Shown here: positions 36,651-45,914 of the stretch, piece by piece
Layout of the letters: every line of letters starts with the position of its first letter
Numbering within the stretch: the stretch's first letter is position 1
NCBI RefSeq assembly: GCF_001685395.1
Contig: NZ_CP014167.1
Location: 186,001-250,000, forward strand
From: Paenibacillus yonginensis
GTDB taxonomy: Bacteria > Bacillota > Bacilli > Paenibacillales > Paenibacillaceae
Length of the DNA stretch: 64,000 nucleotides
Direction of reading: 5' to 3'
Made by a program: the position numbers and the translations under genes
The notes under the pieces: model-generated
What the model was told of the DNA's origin: nothing
Database searches by the model: none
Seen by the model: the letters and a program-made list of their open reading frames with translations, nothing else

Positions 36651-36672
36651 AAAAAGGAGTGCTCCACTCCTT
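36651..36672 (-). terminator. Terminator between the Rrf2 and flavoprotein genes
   Basis: On the minus strand AAGGAGTG, loop GAG, CACTCCTT, then TTT; a perfect eight-pair stem. It would reduce read-through from the regulator gene into the flavoprotein gene. Confidence 0.7.
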
Positions 36673-36686
36673 GCAAGAAACGGGAT

Positions 36687-37184
36687 TTACGCCTGGTGCA
36701 CTCCGCATTTAGGAGCTTCCGCCGCAGCGTCCAGCACAGATTGGATCGTGTGTTGTTCGAGATATTGATGCAGCTGCCGCTCTGCCCCGTCCATCACTTG
36801 TTTGACCAGGCACTCACTGCCGCGTGCAGGAGCGGAAGAGGGCTCGTCTTCATGAGCATCCGCCGGTTCTGCCGACAGTAGACGGTGCTGCTGCGAGTTC
36901 TGGTTTGAACATTCGAACAAATGCTGCCGGCCCTCAATGACCTGAATGACTTGCAGAAAAGTCACCTGACTGGCCGGGCGGGCCAGCTCATAACCGCCTT
37001 TTACGCCTGGCACGGCACGGACAATGCCATCCTGTCTCAGCTTGGACATAATTTTGGATAAATAGCTTTCCGAAACGCCAAGCGTGGCTGACAGCTCTTT
37101 GATCCCGATATTGTGCTCGCGCTCCGAAAGAGCCAGATGAATCAACGCGTGAAGCGCGTAATCGGTGCTTTTTGAGAATTGCAT
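36687..37184 (-). CDS. Rrf2-family transcriptional regulator
   Basis: A 165-residue winged-helix repressor. The N-terminus MQFSKSTDYALHALIHLA, then GVSESYLSKIMSKLRQDGIV (recognition helix) and GVKGGYELARP, are diagnostic. Three cysteines (FECSN near residue 95, SECLV near 126, and PKCGV near the end) could sense redox state or a cofactor, but spacing does not match the IscR/NsrR cluster pattern. It lies just upstream of the flavoprotein gene it probably controls. AAGGAGC precedes the start. Confidence 0.9.
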   Translation of the reverse strand: MQFSKSTDYALHALIHLALSEREHNIGIKELSATLGVSESYLSKIMSKLRQDGIVRAVPGVKGGYELARPASQVTFLQVIQVIEGRQHLFECSNQNSQQHRLLSAEPADAHEDEPSSAPARGSECLVKQVMDGAERQLHQYLEQHTIQSVLDAAAEAPKCGVHQA

Positions 37185-37356
37185 AAGAATCAGCTCCTTC
37201 TTCCTTACGGACTAACCCAGGTGATCGTTTGAAATATGGATATCACGTATCCATAATACACTTCGCACTCTCTCGTTGCAACTCTATAACAATTTATAAC
37301 CGAAATTTCTTCCTTCCTGAGACCTGCCCGCCTTCCGACCAAGGTCCAGGACCAAG

Positions 37357-37374
37357 AACCGCCATAGGGCGGTT
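37357..37374 (+). other. Hairpin in the RND gene leader
   Basis: AACCGCC, loop ATAG, GGCGGTT, then TT; flanked by CCTGCC (about 37324) and GGCAGG (about 37377) that could enclose it. It lies about 100 bases before the RND gene and may be a leader structure or weak terminator. Confidence 0.45.
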
Positions 37375-37475
37375 TTGGCAGGCAGGGGCTTCCTCTAAAC
37401 TTAGTAAGCGAGCAAGGCGGACCTACATAGGAAATCAGAATATTTTTTAGAAGAGGAAGGGGAACAGGAAACATA

Positions 37476-40400
37476 ATGGAGAGGTTAACCAAATGGGCTT
37501 TTAACAACAAAGCTGCAGTCGGACTGCTGATTGCGATGGCTTTGGTCATCGGGGTGTTCAGCTACACGACTTTGCCGATGGAATTTATGCCGGAGGCGGA
37601 TAATCCGCAGGTGACCGTCACCGTGCTGGGACAGGGGCAGAATGCCGGGACGATGGAAAGCCAGGTCACGAAACCGATGGAGCAGGCAGTCGGCGCCATC
37701 AAGGGCAAAACAGAAATGTTCTCGACTTCGGGCGACGGTTACGCTCAGGTCAATCTGTATTTTGATTCGAAGACGGATATGAAGCAGGCGGCGCAGGATG
37801 TACAGAAGGCGGTAGACAACGTGCCGCTGCCTGACGGGGTAATGAAACCTTTTGTCGTGCAGCTGAACACCTCGATGATTCCGGTGTCGGAGCTGACGAT
37901 CTCCTTTAAGGACGGATTAACGGAGCAAAACGTGCAGAAGGCGGAGGACGAAATTGTCCCGGCGCTTCAGAAGCTTAAAGGGGTGGCGAACGTCAGCCTG
38001 GGAGGCAAACCGGAATCCGTGGTCAGCGTAACCGCTGATGCAGCCAAGCTGGCGGCACGTCATGTCACGTATCCCCAATTGATGACAGTGCTCCAGGGCC
38101 GCAGCCTTTCGGTTTCGCTGGGGGAGCAGACGCTAAACGGGCAGGCTGGCAATGTCAATGTCACCTCGACAGTTGACAGCCTGGATATGCTCAAAGAACT
38201 GCCTGTAGCCCCCGGGGTGAAGCTGGAGGATGTGGCTTCCGTTCAGTTCAAGCAGCAGCAGGAAAGCGTCAGCCGGTCAGGCGGCAAAGAAGTCTTGTTT
38301 GCGATCGTAACGAAAGAGGCAAATGCCAATGCTGTTGAGGTCGGCAAAGAAGTGCAGAAGGAAGCCGAGAAGCTGAGCGAATCCGGTGAGGTGCAGGTTG
38401 AAGTGCTGGTCAGCACCTCAGATATGGTTGTGGACTCCGTTAACAGTATGATGCGAGAGGTCCTGCTGGGCGCTTTGTTCGCCACGATCGTCATTCTGCT
38501 TTTCCTGCGGAATTTGCGGGCCACGCTGGTTACAGCCATCTCCATTCCGCTGTCGCTAGCCGTTACGCTTTATTTGCTTAAAGCGTCTGGCATTACGCTG
38601 AACATCATCACTCTTGGTGCGGTGGCGGTTGCCGTAGGACGGCTGGTGGACGACAGCATTGTGGTGATCGAGAACATCTTCAGAAGGCTGCAGAAAGAGA
38701 AGTTCTCGCTGGACATGATCGTCAGCTCAACCAAAGAAGTGGCCGGTGCCATCACGTCTTCTACGATTGCAACGGTTGCGGTGTTTCTGCCGATGGGGAT
38801 GCTGCGCGGTTCGCTGCAGGCTTTCCTGCTGCCGTTTGCGCTCACCGTAACGTATTCGCTGCTGACCAGCCTGGTCGTGGCGCTGACCGTGGTGCCGCTC
38901 CTGAGCTCTTGGATGCTGAAGCAGTCGCATTTACGGGAACCTGAGCCGTCCAGACGTTTCGTTTCGTTCCTGAACTGGAATCTCCGCTACAAGTGGGTAA
39001 CCTTGTCTCTGACGCTGGTCCTGTTTGCCGGCTCCATTGCCGCTTATGTACTCATGCCTAAGGCAGCGCTTGATTCCTCGGACGCCAGCTTTGTATCGGT
39101 TCAGCTCAGCTACCCAAGCGATGTGCCGGTCAAGGAGGTGCTTGATCAAGGCCGTCAGCTTGAACGGACTCTGATGGAGCAGGAGCAGGCCAAGACGGTC
39201 ATTCTGCAATCCGGCAACAGCTCGGACGGCGCGCAATTCGGCAACGTCAGCTCCCTGACCCAGGTTGATCTGATGGTCATTCTCAAAGAAGGGGCGGATG
39301 CCGAGAAGCTGGTTGACTATGTGAACGGACTGAAAAAGGATTACGAAGGCGCCACGCTTACCGCAGCGACATCCGGCCTGATCAGTGGCGGCAGCTCCGC
39401 CGTGGAGAACATTGATATCATCGGCGACGATTATGCGGCTATCAGCAAGGTCGGGGATGAGGTTCAAGCTGCGATTGAAGGCTTGGACGGGGTCAATAAA
39501 GTAACCAACAATATGAAGGACACCAAATCGGTCTACAGCTTTGAAGTCGATCCGGCTTTGGCGAACGGCCAGGAGGTGGCCCAGCAGCTTGGAGCGATGC
39601 TGCGTCCGGTGCCGCTCGGAACTATCGAATGGAGGAACAATCCGGTCAACGTGCTTCTGGAGCCGATGGCAGCGCCGCAATCCGAACAGGACCTGCAGGA
39701 TTTGACGGTGGTGACGGCTTCCGGACCGGTGAAAATCACCAAGCTGGCCAAGTTTGAGGTCCAGAATCAGCCGGCTATGCTGTACCACAAGGAAGGGAAG
39801 ACCTACCTGCGCATCAGCGCCGAAATTGATCCGAAGAAAGTGTCGCTGGTTGGCGGCCGGATCAAGGAGCAAACGGACAAAATCCAGCTGCCGGAGGGAG
39901 TAACGCTTGCTTTGGGCGGCGCTTCGGCTGACCAGGCCGGGGACTTTAAGGATTTGGGCATGACGGCCCTGATTTCGATCGGTCTCGTCTACCTGATTAT
40001 GGTGTTGACCTTCAAGACACTGCGGGCTCCGCTTGCGATTATGCTCTCCCTGCCGCTGGCTGCGATCGGAGCCGTCGCCGCGCTGATCGTATCCCGGGTG
40101 ACTCCGGATTTCACCGCCTTGTTCGGCGCGCTGATGCTGATTGGCATTGTCGTAACCAATGCCATTGTGCTGATCGACCGGATTAGGCACAACGAGCAGC
40201 ATATGACGATCCGCGAAGCGATTCTGGAAGCAGCCAGCGTCCGGATGCGGCCGATTCTGATGACGGCGATCGCTACAATCTGTGCGATGCTGCCGCTGCT
40301 GTTCCATCCTTCCAAAGAGGGGAGCATCGTTTCGCAAAGTCTGGCGATTGTCGTAGTCGGCGGATTAGCCGCAGCCACGCTGCTGACTTTGTTTGTTATC

Positions 40401-40499
40401 CCGGCTGTGTACGAACTGCTGTATTTCCGGAAATCGGCACGTCAGCGCCGGAGTCAGGCTAGTCAAGCCGGGGCGGAAGCCCGGACTGCGGAGGGCTGA
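37476..40499 (+). CDS. RND-type efflux transporter permease (SwrC/AcrB family)
   Basis: A 1007-residue proton-driven exporter with twelve expected membrane segments in two repeats separated by large extracellular loops. The TM4 region GRLVDDSIVVIEN keeps the paired aspartates used for proton relay. The N-terminus WAFNNKAAVGLLIAMALVIG and PMEFMPEADNPQV are typical of the Gram-positive SwrC (YerP) group, which works without an outer-membrane partner. No membrane-fusion gene is beside it. GGGGAACAGG precedes the ATG. Likely exports lipopeptides or drugs (inference). Confidence 0.9.
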   Translation: MERLTKWAFNNKAAVGLLIAMALVIGVFSYTTLPMEFMPEADNPQVTVTVLGQGQNAGTMESQVTKPMEQAVGAIKGKTEMFSTSGDGYAQVNLYFDSKTDMKQAAQDVQKAVDNVPLPDGVMKPFVVQLNTSMIPVSELTISFKDGLTEQNVQKAEDEIVPALQKLKGVANVSLGGKPESVVSVTADAAKLAARHVTYPQLMTVLQGRSLSVSLGEQTLNGQAGNVNVTSTVDSLDMLKELPVAPGVKLEDVASVQFKQQQESVSRSGGKEVLFAIVTKEANANAVEVGKEVQKEAEKLSESGEVQVEVLVSTSDMVVDSVNSMMREVLLGALFATIVILLFLRNLRATLVTAISIPLSLAVTLYLLKASGITLNIITLGAVAVAVGRLVDDSIVVIENIFRRLQKEKFSLDMIVSSTKEVAGAITSSTIATVAVFLPMGMLRGSLQAFLLPFALTVTYSLLTSLVVALTVVPLLSSWMLKQSHLREPEPSRRFVSFLNWNLRYKWVTLSLTLVLFAGSIAAYVLMPKAALDSSDASFVSVQLSYPSDVPVKEVLDQGRQLERTLMEQEQAKTVILQSGNSSDGAQFGNVSSLTQVDLMVILKEGADAEKLVDYVNGLKKDYEGATLTAATSGLISGGSSAVENIDIIGDDYAAISKVGDEVQAAIEGLDGVNKVTNNMKDTKSVYSFEVDPALANGQEVAQQLGAMLRPVPLGTIEWRNNPVNVLLEPMAAPQSEQDLQDLTVVTASGPVKITKLAKFEVQNQPAMLYHKEGKTYLRISAEIDPKKVSLVGGRIKEQTDKIQLPEGVTLALGGASADQAGDFKDLGMTALISIGLVYLIMVLTFKTLRAPLAIMLSLPLAAIGAVAALIVSRVTPDFTALFGALMLIGIVVTNAIVLIDRIRHNEQHMTIREAILEAASVRMRPILMTAIATICAMLPLLFHPSKEGSIVSQSLAIVVVGGLAAATLLTLFVIPAVYELLYFRKSARQRRSQASQAGAEARTAEG

Positions 40500-40555
40500 G
40501 GCTCCCCGCCAATCTGCAGGGTACAAGGAAATGTGAAGCAGAAAGTTAAATAATC

Positions 40556-40600
40556 AAAAACCGCCCAAGGCGCACGGCTGCTGCGTTTTGGGCGGTTTTT
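40556..40600 (+). terminator. Intrinsic terminator after the RND gene
   Basis: AAAAACCGCCCAA at 40556-40568 pairs with TTGGGCGGTTTTT at 40588-40600, a long stem with A and T runs. Confidence 0.85.
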
Positions 40601-40646
40601 GCCTGTTTGGGTCCGGTGGATTCAGGTAATCAATATGCTAAAAATA

Positions 40647-40675
40647 GTGACACAGTCTTCAATTTGAACTATAAT
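40647..40675 (+). promoter_or_regulatory. SigA promoter for metNIQ
   Basis: GTGACA at 40647-40652, 17 bases, perfect TATAAT at 40670-40675. A repeat AACTATAA occurs at and after the -10 box. No S-box riboswitch was recognised in the 85 bases before the start. Confidence 0.65.
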
Positions 40676-40759
40676 TGCTGAGGATTGCAAACTATAACAG
40701 ATATTTAATAATTGTAATACAACAATAATCACACCCTGTGGGAAAGGCGGAGGCAGAAC

Positions 40760-41554
40760 ATGATTTCGCTTAAACAGGTCGGCAAAACCTACGGGACACC
40801 CGGACAAGAGGCTTTTTCAGCCGTTCAGGATGTTTCCCTCCATATAAAGCCCGGCAGCATACATGGCATTATCGGGGAAAGCGGCGCCGGGAAATCGACG
40901 CTGCTGCGCATGATGAATATGCTGGAGCGTCCGGATACCGGACAGGTCTGGTTTGAAGGCCTTGAGCTGACCGGCATGACGGAACATCAGCTGCGGGAGA
41001 TTCGCCGCCAATCCGGCATGATCTTTCAGCAGTTCAATCTGCTGCACAACCGGACGGTTGCCCGCAACGTGGAGATGCCGCTTGAACTGGCGGGCGTACC
41101 GGGGAAGCAGCGGCGGCAGCGGGCTGAAGAATGTCTGGCCATTACAGGCCTGACCGATAAAGCCCGTCAATATCCGGCGGCGCTGAGCGGCGGACAGAAA
41201 CAGCGGGTAGCGATTGCCAGGGCGCTTGCGCCTAATCCGAAGGTGCTGCTCTGCGATGAACCGACGTCTTCGCTGGACCCGCGGACCACAATCGATATTT
41301 TAAGCGTGCTGCGGGAGATTAACCGCAGCCTGGGGGTTACGATCGTGATCGTAACGCATGAAATGGACGTGGTCCGCCGGCTCTGCGACGAGGTAACGGT
41401 TATGGAGGGCGGACGTCTGACCGATCAGTTCATGCTGCCAAGCCGGGGAGCCGGGCGTCACGGGGAAGGCGGGGCTTCCGGCGATGAAGCCGCGTTGTCC
41501 CCTCCTGCCAGCTACCGTGAGCAGCTGCTTGGGAAAGCGGGTGAGCGGGAATGA
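40760..41554 (+). CDS. metN: Methionine-type ABC importer ATPase, no NIL domain
   Basis: A 264-residue ATPase. Walker A is GESGAGKST, the Q loop IFQQFNLL, the signature LSGGQKQR, Walker B VLLCDEPTSSLD, and the switch His VTHEMD. Closest in style to MetN, but typical MetN has about 340 residues with a C-terminal NIL (C2) domain that binds methionine and inhibits transport. Here the protein ends soon after the nucleotide domain in a Gly/Ala/Ser-rich tail. It overlaps metI by four bases. Substrate is likely methionine or its derivatives. Confidence 0.88.
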   Translation: MISLKQVGKTYGTPGQEAFSAVQDVSLHIKPGSIHGIIGESGAGKSTLLRMMNMLERPDTGQVWFEGLELTGMTEHQLREIRRQSGMIFQQFNLLHNRTVARNVEMPLELAGVPGKQRRQRAEECLAITGLTDKARQYPAALSGGQKQRVAIARALAPNPKVLLCDEPTSSLDPRTTIDILSVLREINRSLGVTIVIVTHEMDVVRRLCDEVTVMEGGRLTDQFMLPSRGAGRHGEGGASGDEAALSPPASYREQLLGKAGERE

Positions 41555-42288
41555 TAGGAGGAGCCTTTAACGAGCAGGCGGTGCTTTTTACCTCCAGGCT
41601 GGCTTCCGCTTCAGCAGATATGTCGTTGTATGACAAGCTTGTCCACTATCAGACGGAGATCTGGAGGTCGATTGGCCAGACGTTTGAGATGGTCGGCATT
41701 TCGCTTGCCGCTGCCATTCTGCTAGGCCTGCCAGTCGGCACGCTGCTGTATTTGTCCAGGCGCGGGCAAATGTACGAGAATCGTACATTGTCCCTCGTGG
41801 TTAACACGCTGGTGAACATTATCCGTTCGTTCCCGTTTCTGCTGCTGGTCGTTTTCCTGATTCCGTTCACGCGGCTGCTGGTCGGCACATCCATCGGAAC
41901 CATTGCGGCTTCGGTGCCGCTGGCGATTGTGGCTATTGCCCATTATGCAAGGCTGGCAGAGCAATCGCTGCTCGAGGTTCCGCGCGGCGTCATAGAAGCG
42001 GCCAGGTCGATGGGCTCTTCGCGGCTGCAGATTATTTGGAAGTTTCTTTATCCGGAGGCGCGTTCAGGTCTGGTGTTGGGACTTACCACCTCTACAATCA
42101 GCTTTATTTCTTATTCGACCGTGGTCGGCATTGTAGGCGGAGGCGGGGTCGGGGATTTTGCGATCCGTTACGGCTATCAGCGTTATGAGATGGATATTAC
42201 CGTTTTTGTGATCATTCTGATGATTGTTTTGGTCCAGGCCGTGCAGTTTGCCGGCAGCCGGCTGGCCGCCTGGCTGGACAAACGCTGA
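41551..42288 (+). CDS. metI: Methionine-type ABC importer permease
   Basis: A 245-residue permease with five or so membrane segments. The ATPase-coupling EAA loop is seen as EVPRGVIEAARSMGSSRLQIIWKF (shown in part), and NIIRSFPFLLLV is highly typical of MetI. ATG 41551 overlaps the metN stop; a downstream ATG at 41620 would give the more usual length but lacks a ribosome site. Confidence 0.92.
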   Translation: MIGGAFNEQAVLFTSRLASASADMSLYDKLVHYQTEIWRSIGQTFEMVGISLAAAILLGLPVGTLLYLSRRGQMYENRTLSLVVNTLVNIIRSFPFLLLVVFLIPFTRLLVGTSIGTIAASVPLAIVAIAHYARLAEQSLLEVPRGVIEAARSMGSSRLQIIWKFLYPEARSGLVLGLTTSTISFISYSTVVGIVGGGGVGDFAIRYGYQRYEMDITVFVIILMIVLVQAVQFAGSRLAAWLDKR

Positions 42289-42439
42289 GTTCTGCCGAAA
42301 GGCGCAAGCGATGAAACAAAGGAAGCTTAGATTGGGCATGCCATTGGGATGCGGTTCGCAGCCCCCCGCTGCGATTTAAATATAGCCGTTTAAACGGCAG
42401 CATCAGGTGAAGCAGAATAAGAAGAGAGGGTGGTTTTAC

Positions 42440-43288
42440 ATGTTTAGAAAAATGGGATTGCTTTCGCTGACCTTGGCGATCGCGTTTGCCGCGGCAGGCT
42501 GCGGCAACAAGGATGACAACGCCGGAAATGCAGCGGCCCCCGCATCAAACGATGCAAGCAAGGAAGTAACGCTCAAGGTCGCTACATTGATTCCGCCGAT
42601 GACGGATATTTTGGATATTGTTACGCCGATTTTGAAAGAAGAAGGCGTTCATCTGGAGCAGGTCGTGTTGTCTGATAACGTACAGCCGAACGATGCCTTG
42701 GCCAACAAGGAAGTGGACGCGAATTTCTTCCAGCACGTTCCTTACATGGAGCAGTACAATGAAAGCAAACACGCCAATCTGGTTGCTGTGCAGCCGGTAT
42801 ATAACGCCATCTACGGCGCTTATTCCAAACGCTATAAATCTATCAACGAGCTTCCGGACGGCGCAACGATTGTGATCGCCAATGACCCGTCCAATATCGG
42901 GCGTTCCCTGAACATGCTGGACGTTGCCGGTCTGATTAAATTAAAAGAAGGAACAGGCATCAACTCCACGCAGGCGGATATCACCGAGAACCCGCACAAA
43001 TTCAAGTTTCAGGAAGTCGATCTGCTGATGCTGGCCCGCATGCTGGATGACGCGGATCTCGTGCTGATGACTCCGGCGTATGCGAAGCCGGTCGGCCTGA
43101 CGCCAACCAAAGATGCTTTGATCAAAGAAGGCAAAGACGACTCCGAATTTGCGATTACGCTTGTAGCCCGTGAAGACAACAAGGATTCGGACGCGATCCA
43201 GAAGCTGGCTAAAGCGATCTCCGGTCCTGAAGTGAAGAAATTCCTGGACGATAATTATTCGGACATTGCCATTCCTGCATTTGAATAA
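42440..43288 (+). CDS. metQ: Methionine-type ABC importer substrate-binding lipoprotein
   Basis: A 282-residue NlpA/MetQ-family lipoprotein. The signal ends in the lipobox AAAGC with Cys about 20. Seen: VVLSDNVQPNDALANKEVDANFFQHVPYM, PNDPSN-type ligand loop as IANDPSNIGRSL, and the C-terminal DNYSDIAIPAF, all family features (first one quoted only as landmark). ATG 42440 with GAGAGGG upstream is preferred to GTG 42407. A 14-base palindrome GCCGTTTAAACGGC lies at 42385-42398 before it. Confidence 0.93.
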   Translation: MFRKMGLLSLTLAIAFAAAGCGNKDDNAGNAAAPASNDASKEVTLKVATLIPPMTDILDIVTPILKEEGVHLEQVVLSDNVQPNDALANKEVDANFFQHVPYMEQYNESKHANLVAVQPVYNAIYGAYSKRYKSINELPDGATIVIANDPSNIGRSLNMLDVAGLIKLKEGTGINSTQADITENPHKFKFQEVDLLMLARMLDDADLVLMTPAYAKPVGLTPTKDALIKEGKDDSEFAITLVAREDNKDSDAIQKLAKAISGPEVKKFLDDNYSDIAIPAFE

Positions 43289-43306
43289 GGTTTGAGGCAG
43301 TTACGG

Positions 43307-43350
43307 TCCCCATGCTCCTGCGGCAAGCAGCGAGTATGGGGATTTTTTTT
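43307..43350 (+). terminator. Intrinsic terminator after metQ
   Basis: TCCCCATGCTC at 43307-43317 pairs with GAGTATGGGGA at 43332-43342, then TTTTTTTT. Confidence 0.85.
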
Positions 43351-43386
43351 AGAAAAGTTTCAGTTTCTACTCATATGGGCTTCAGC

Positions 43387-43414
43387 TTGCCGAATTATGC
43401 TAAATACGCATAAT
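43387..43414 (+). promoter_or_regulatory. Possible promoter of the chemoreceptor gene
   Basis: TTGCCG at 43387-43392, 16 bases, CATAAT at 43409-43414 fits SigA. The overlapping GCCGAATT at 43389-43396 also resembles a SigD (motility) -10 box, but I see no good SigD -35. Confidence 0.4.
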
Positions 43415-43437
43415 AGAAGCTTCTGGGAGGGAAAGTC

Positions 43438-45183
43438 ATGCAGTGGTTTAGCAATATGAAGATCGGCTACAAAATGGGCATGCTGTTGATTTGTTTTTTA
43501 GTTTTCTTAGCTTTCATAGGATTCACGGCGCTGAAACGGGTTTCAGACGTCAATGCCAAAATCGTAGAATTAAATGATTCCAGACTGGTGCCGATTGTAA
43601 ATTTGGAAGATATCAAGTCAAGCATTGAATACATACGTTCACAAGCCAATTCCATGATGACGGTCGGCAATGATGAGGCCAAGAAACAGCCGATTCAGGA
43701 TGAAATCAACCAACGGGCGGAGGAGACCGCCAAACAAGTAGAAGCCTACAGAAGCAATCCGGAATTCCAAGAGGCTATCGAGGCTTATGATGCTTTTGTG
43801 TCGGCTAAGGATGTTTTTCTGGACAAGCATGGGACAGGAAGCGTTGATGAAGGCATGCCGGCAGCCGGATCGGCAGCAGCGGCAGCTCCCGCTGCAGGAG
43901 GACTTGAGGAAATTGAAAATTTTGATGCGGCCAGAACGAATGTGGTAAGCGCCTTCGACAAGCTGATTAAACAGCAGGTTGGGAATGCCAAAGCTACTTA
44001 TGATGACAGCAGGCTTGTTTACAACCGCACGCTGATTACGATAGGGGCAGCCCTTCTGGTCAGCGTACTTATCGTACTGCTGATAGGGTTCTTGATTACC
44101 CGCTCCATTACGGTGCCGGTCAGGAAGGTTACGACCAAGCTGAAGGAAATCGCCAGCAGCGGCGGGGATTTAACCCGGCGGATCGATTATGACAGCAGGG
44201 ACGAGATCGGCGAGCTCAGTTCGAGCTTTAACGAATTTGCCGGCAAGCTGCAGATGATTATTCAAGAGGTATCCAGCGTGGCGGAAAATGTGGCCGATTC
44301 CAGCGAACAGCTGAACGTTCAGGCGGCAGCTACGTCCCGGTCGCTCAAGTCCGTTTCCGGCACCATTGCCGAAATTGCCGCAAGCTCCTCGGACGGGGCG
44401 GCTGTGGCTGAGGAGACGACGGCCAGCTTGACGGAAGCGGCTGCCTTCTCGGCAGCGACCTCTCAGGCCAGCCGGGGGACGACCGAGAGCAGCCGCAGGG
44501 CCCGCAGCGCCGCGGAGAATGGCGCCCAGCGGATAGCCGAAGTCGTCGCCTCCATTACGGAGATTGAGTCGTCTTCGAAGCATGTCTCCGGTGTGATGGC
44601 GGAGCTGGATCGCTCCTCCAAACGGATTGCCGACAGGCTGAAGATCATCAGCGACATCTCGGAGCAGACGAACCTGCTTGCGCTGAACGCAGCGATCGAA
44701 GCAGCCCGCGCAGGTGAAGCCGGACGCGGCTTCAGCGTGGTGGCGGATGAAATCCGCAAGCTGGCTGACGAAAGCGCGGCGGCAGCCAAGCAGATCGCCG
44801 GACTTGTACAGGAGAACGAGCTGAAAACCGGCTCTGCCGTCGATTCGGTCCAGCGGGTGGAAGCGAAGATAGCTGCCGGGGTAGAGAAAGCGTCTCAGGC
44901 CGGCGGCAATATCGAGGAGATATTGACCAGCATAACCTATATCGTCGAACAGATCGAAGCGATTGAAGACGCCAACGCCAGACAGGCCCAAAGCGCGGAT
45001 GAAATGTCCAAGGCGATGGATCAGCTGTCCGCCTCCTCCTCGGATATAGCGGAAGGCACCGACCAAATGAAGTCTGAAATCAATCAGCAGCTGGGCCTGA
45101 TGGATCAAGTCGAGCATACGACCAGCGAGCTTGCCGTGACGGCGAAACGCCTGCGCACCTTAACTTCGGGTTTTACCGTTTAA
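43438..45183 (+). CDS. Methyl-accepting chemotaxis protein
   Basis: A 581-residue chemoreceptor. Membrane segments lie at about 10-30 and 195-220. Between them is a four-helix-bundle sensor of about 165 residues with an Ala/Pro-rich insert near residue 140 ([14 protein letters not shown]). A HAMP domain follows ([17 protein letters not shown]), then the signalling domain with hairpin tip [26 protein letters not shown] precedes ATG 43438. Ligand unknown; stands alone after the metNIQ genes. Confidence 0.93.
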   Translation: MQWFSNMKIGYKMGMLLICFLVFLAFIGFTALKRVSDVNAKIVELNDSRLVPIVNLEDIKSSIEYIRSQANSMMTVGNDEAKKQPIQDEINQRAEETAKQVEAYRSNPEFQEAIEAYDAFVSAKDVFLDKHGTGSVDEGMPAAGSAAAAAPAAGGLEEIENFDAARTNVVSAFDKLIKQQVGNAKATYDDSRLVYNRTLITIGAALLVSVLIVLLIGFLITRSITVPVRKVTTKLKEIASSGGDLTRRIDYDSRDEIGELSSSFNEFAGKLQMIIQEVSSVAENVADSSEQLNVQAAATSRSLKSVSGTIAEIAASSSDGAAVAEETTASLTEAAAFSAATSQASRGTTESSRRARSAAENGAQRIAEVVASITEIESSSKHVSGVMAELDRSSKRIADRLKIISDISEQTNLLALNAAIEAARAGEAGRGFSVVADEIRKLADESAAAAKQIAGLVQENELKTGSAVDSVQRVEAKIAAGVEKASQAGGNIEEILTSITYIVEQIEAIEDANARQAQSADEMSKAMDQLSASSSDIAEGTDQMKSEINQQLGLMDQVEHTTSELAVTAKRLRTLTSGFTV

Positions 45184-45250
45184 ACGTTCCATCCGCCTCC
45201 GGAATGTACTATAATGAAGGGCATCTTTGGACCGGAGGTTACTTGGAAGC

Positions 45251-45823
45251 ATGAAAAATCTGCTCGTTACCGGCTACCGCGCACATGAGCTGAATATTTT
45301 TAACCAGAAGCATGAGGGCATTCCTTATATCAAACAAGCGATTGTAAATAAATTGATTCCGCTGATTGAGGAGGGGCTGGAATGGGTGATTACCCCCGGC
45401 CAATACGGGGTGGATCTATGGGCCTGCGAAGCGGCCATCGAACTGCGCCGGACCATTTATCCGCATCTGAAATGTTCGATTCTTGCGGCATATGCCAGCC
45501 CGGAGGAGAAATGGAAGGAGGACAAACAGGACTATTTCCGCCAGATGATTGGGCAGGTCAATTATTACGGTACCGTCAGCAAGCAGCCCTATAACGGCGT
45601 CTGGCAGCTGACCGCCCGCGACGATCTGCTGCTGCGCAAAACCGATGGCCTGCTGCTCGTCTATGATGAAGAGGCCGGCGAAGCCAGCCCTAAATTCATC
45701 AAAATGAAAGCATTGAAGAAACAGCAGCAGGAAGGTTATCCGGTCATTACCATAAGTGCCGAAGATATCGAAAGCGTCGTGAACGAAGCGAGAATGGACG
45801 AGCCGGGACTAGACCTGGATTGA
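45251..45823 (+). CDS. ypsA: YpsA-family SLOG protein (DUF1273)
   Basis: A 190-residue Rossmann/SLOG-fold protein. Seen: LLVTGYRAHELNIF at the N-terminus, WVITPGQYGVDLWACEAA, and the C-terminal GYPVITISAEDIESVV. B. subtilis YpsA affects cell division when overproduced and cross-talks with arginine/glucose metabolism; the exact ligand is unknown. ATG 45251 is taken over TTG 45227, with GGAGG at 45234-45238 twelve bases before. A TATAAT at 45210-45215 is a likely -10 box. Confidence 0.88.
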   Translation: MKNLLVTGYRAHELNIFNQKHEGIPYIKQAIVNKLIPLIEEGLEWVITPGQYGVDLWACEAAIELRRTIYPHLKCSILAAYASPEEKWKEDKQDYFRQMIGQVNYYGTVSKQPYNGVWQLTARDDLLLRKTDGLLLVYDEEAGEASPKFIKMKALKKQQQEGYPVITISAEDIESVVNEARMDEPGLDLD

Positions 45824-45829
45824 TGAAAA

Positions 45830-45888
45830 AAAGAAGCTGTTCCCGACGGATGGCAGCGACATGCCGCCATATCATGGAAAGCTTCTTT
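45830..45888 (+). terminator. Bidirectional terminator between ypsA and the SGNH gene
   Basis: AAAGAAGCT at 45830-45838 pairs with AGCTTCTTT at 45880-45888; A run before and T-rich after, between convergent genes. Confidence 0.6.
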
Positions 45889-45914
45889 GCTATTTTGCAA
45901 GAGTGTCGTCCTGC

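Noticed and set aside
37205..37549. Minus-strand open frame of 114 codons across the RND leader
   Set aside because: No ribosome site or recognisable protein; overlaps the RND start and inverted repeats.
40601..40759. SAM riboswitch (S-box) before metN
   Set aside because: The gap holds a promoter and AT-rich bases but no S-box core or terminator between promoter and gene.
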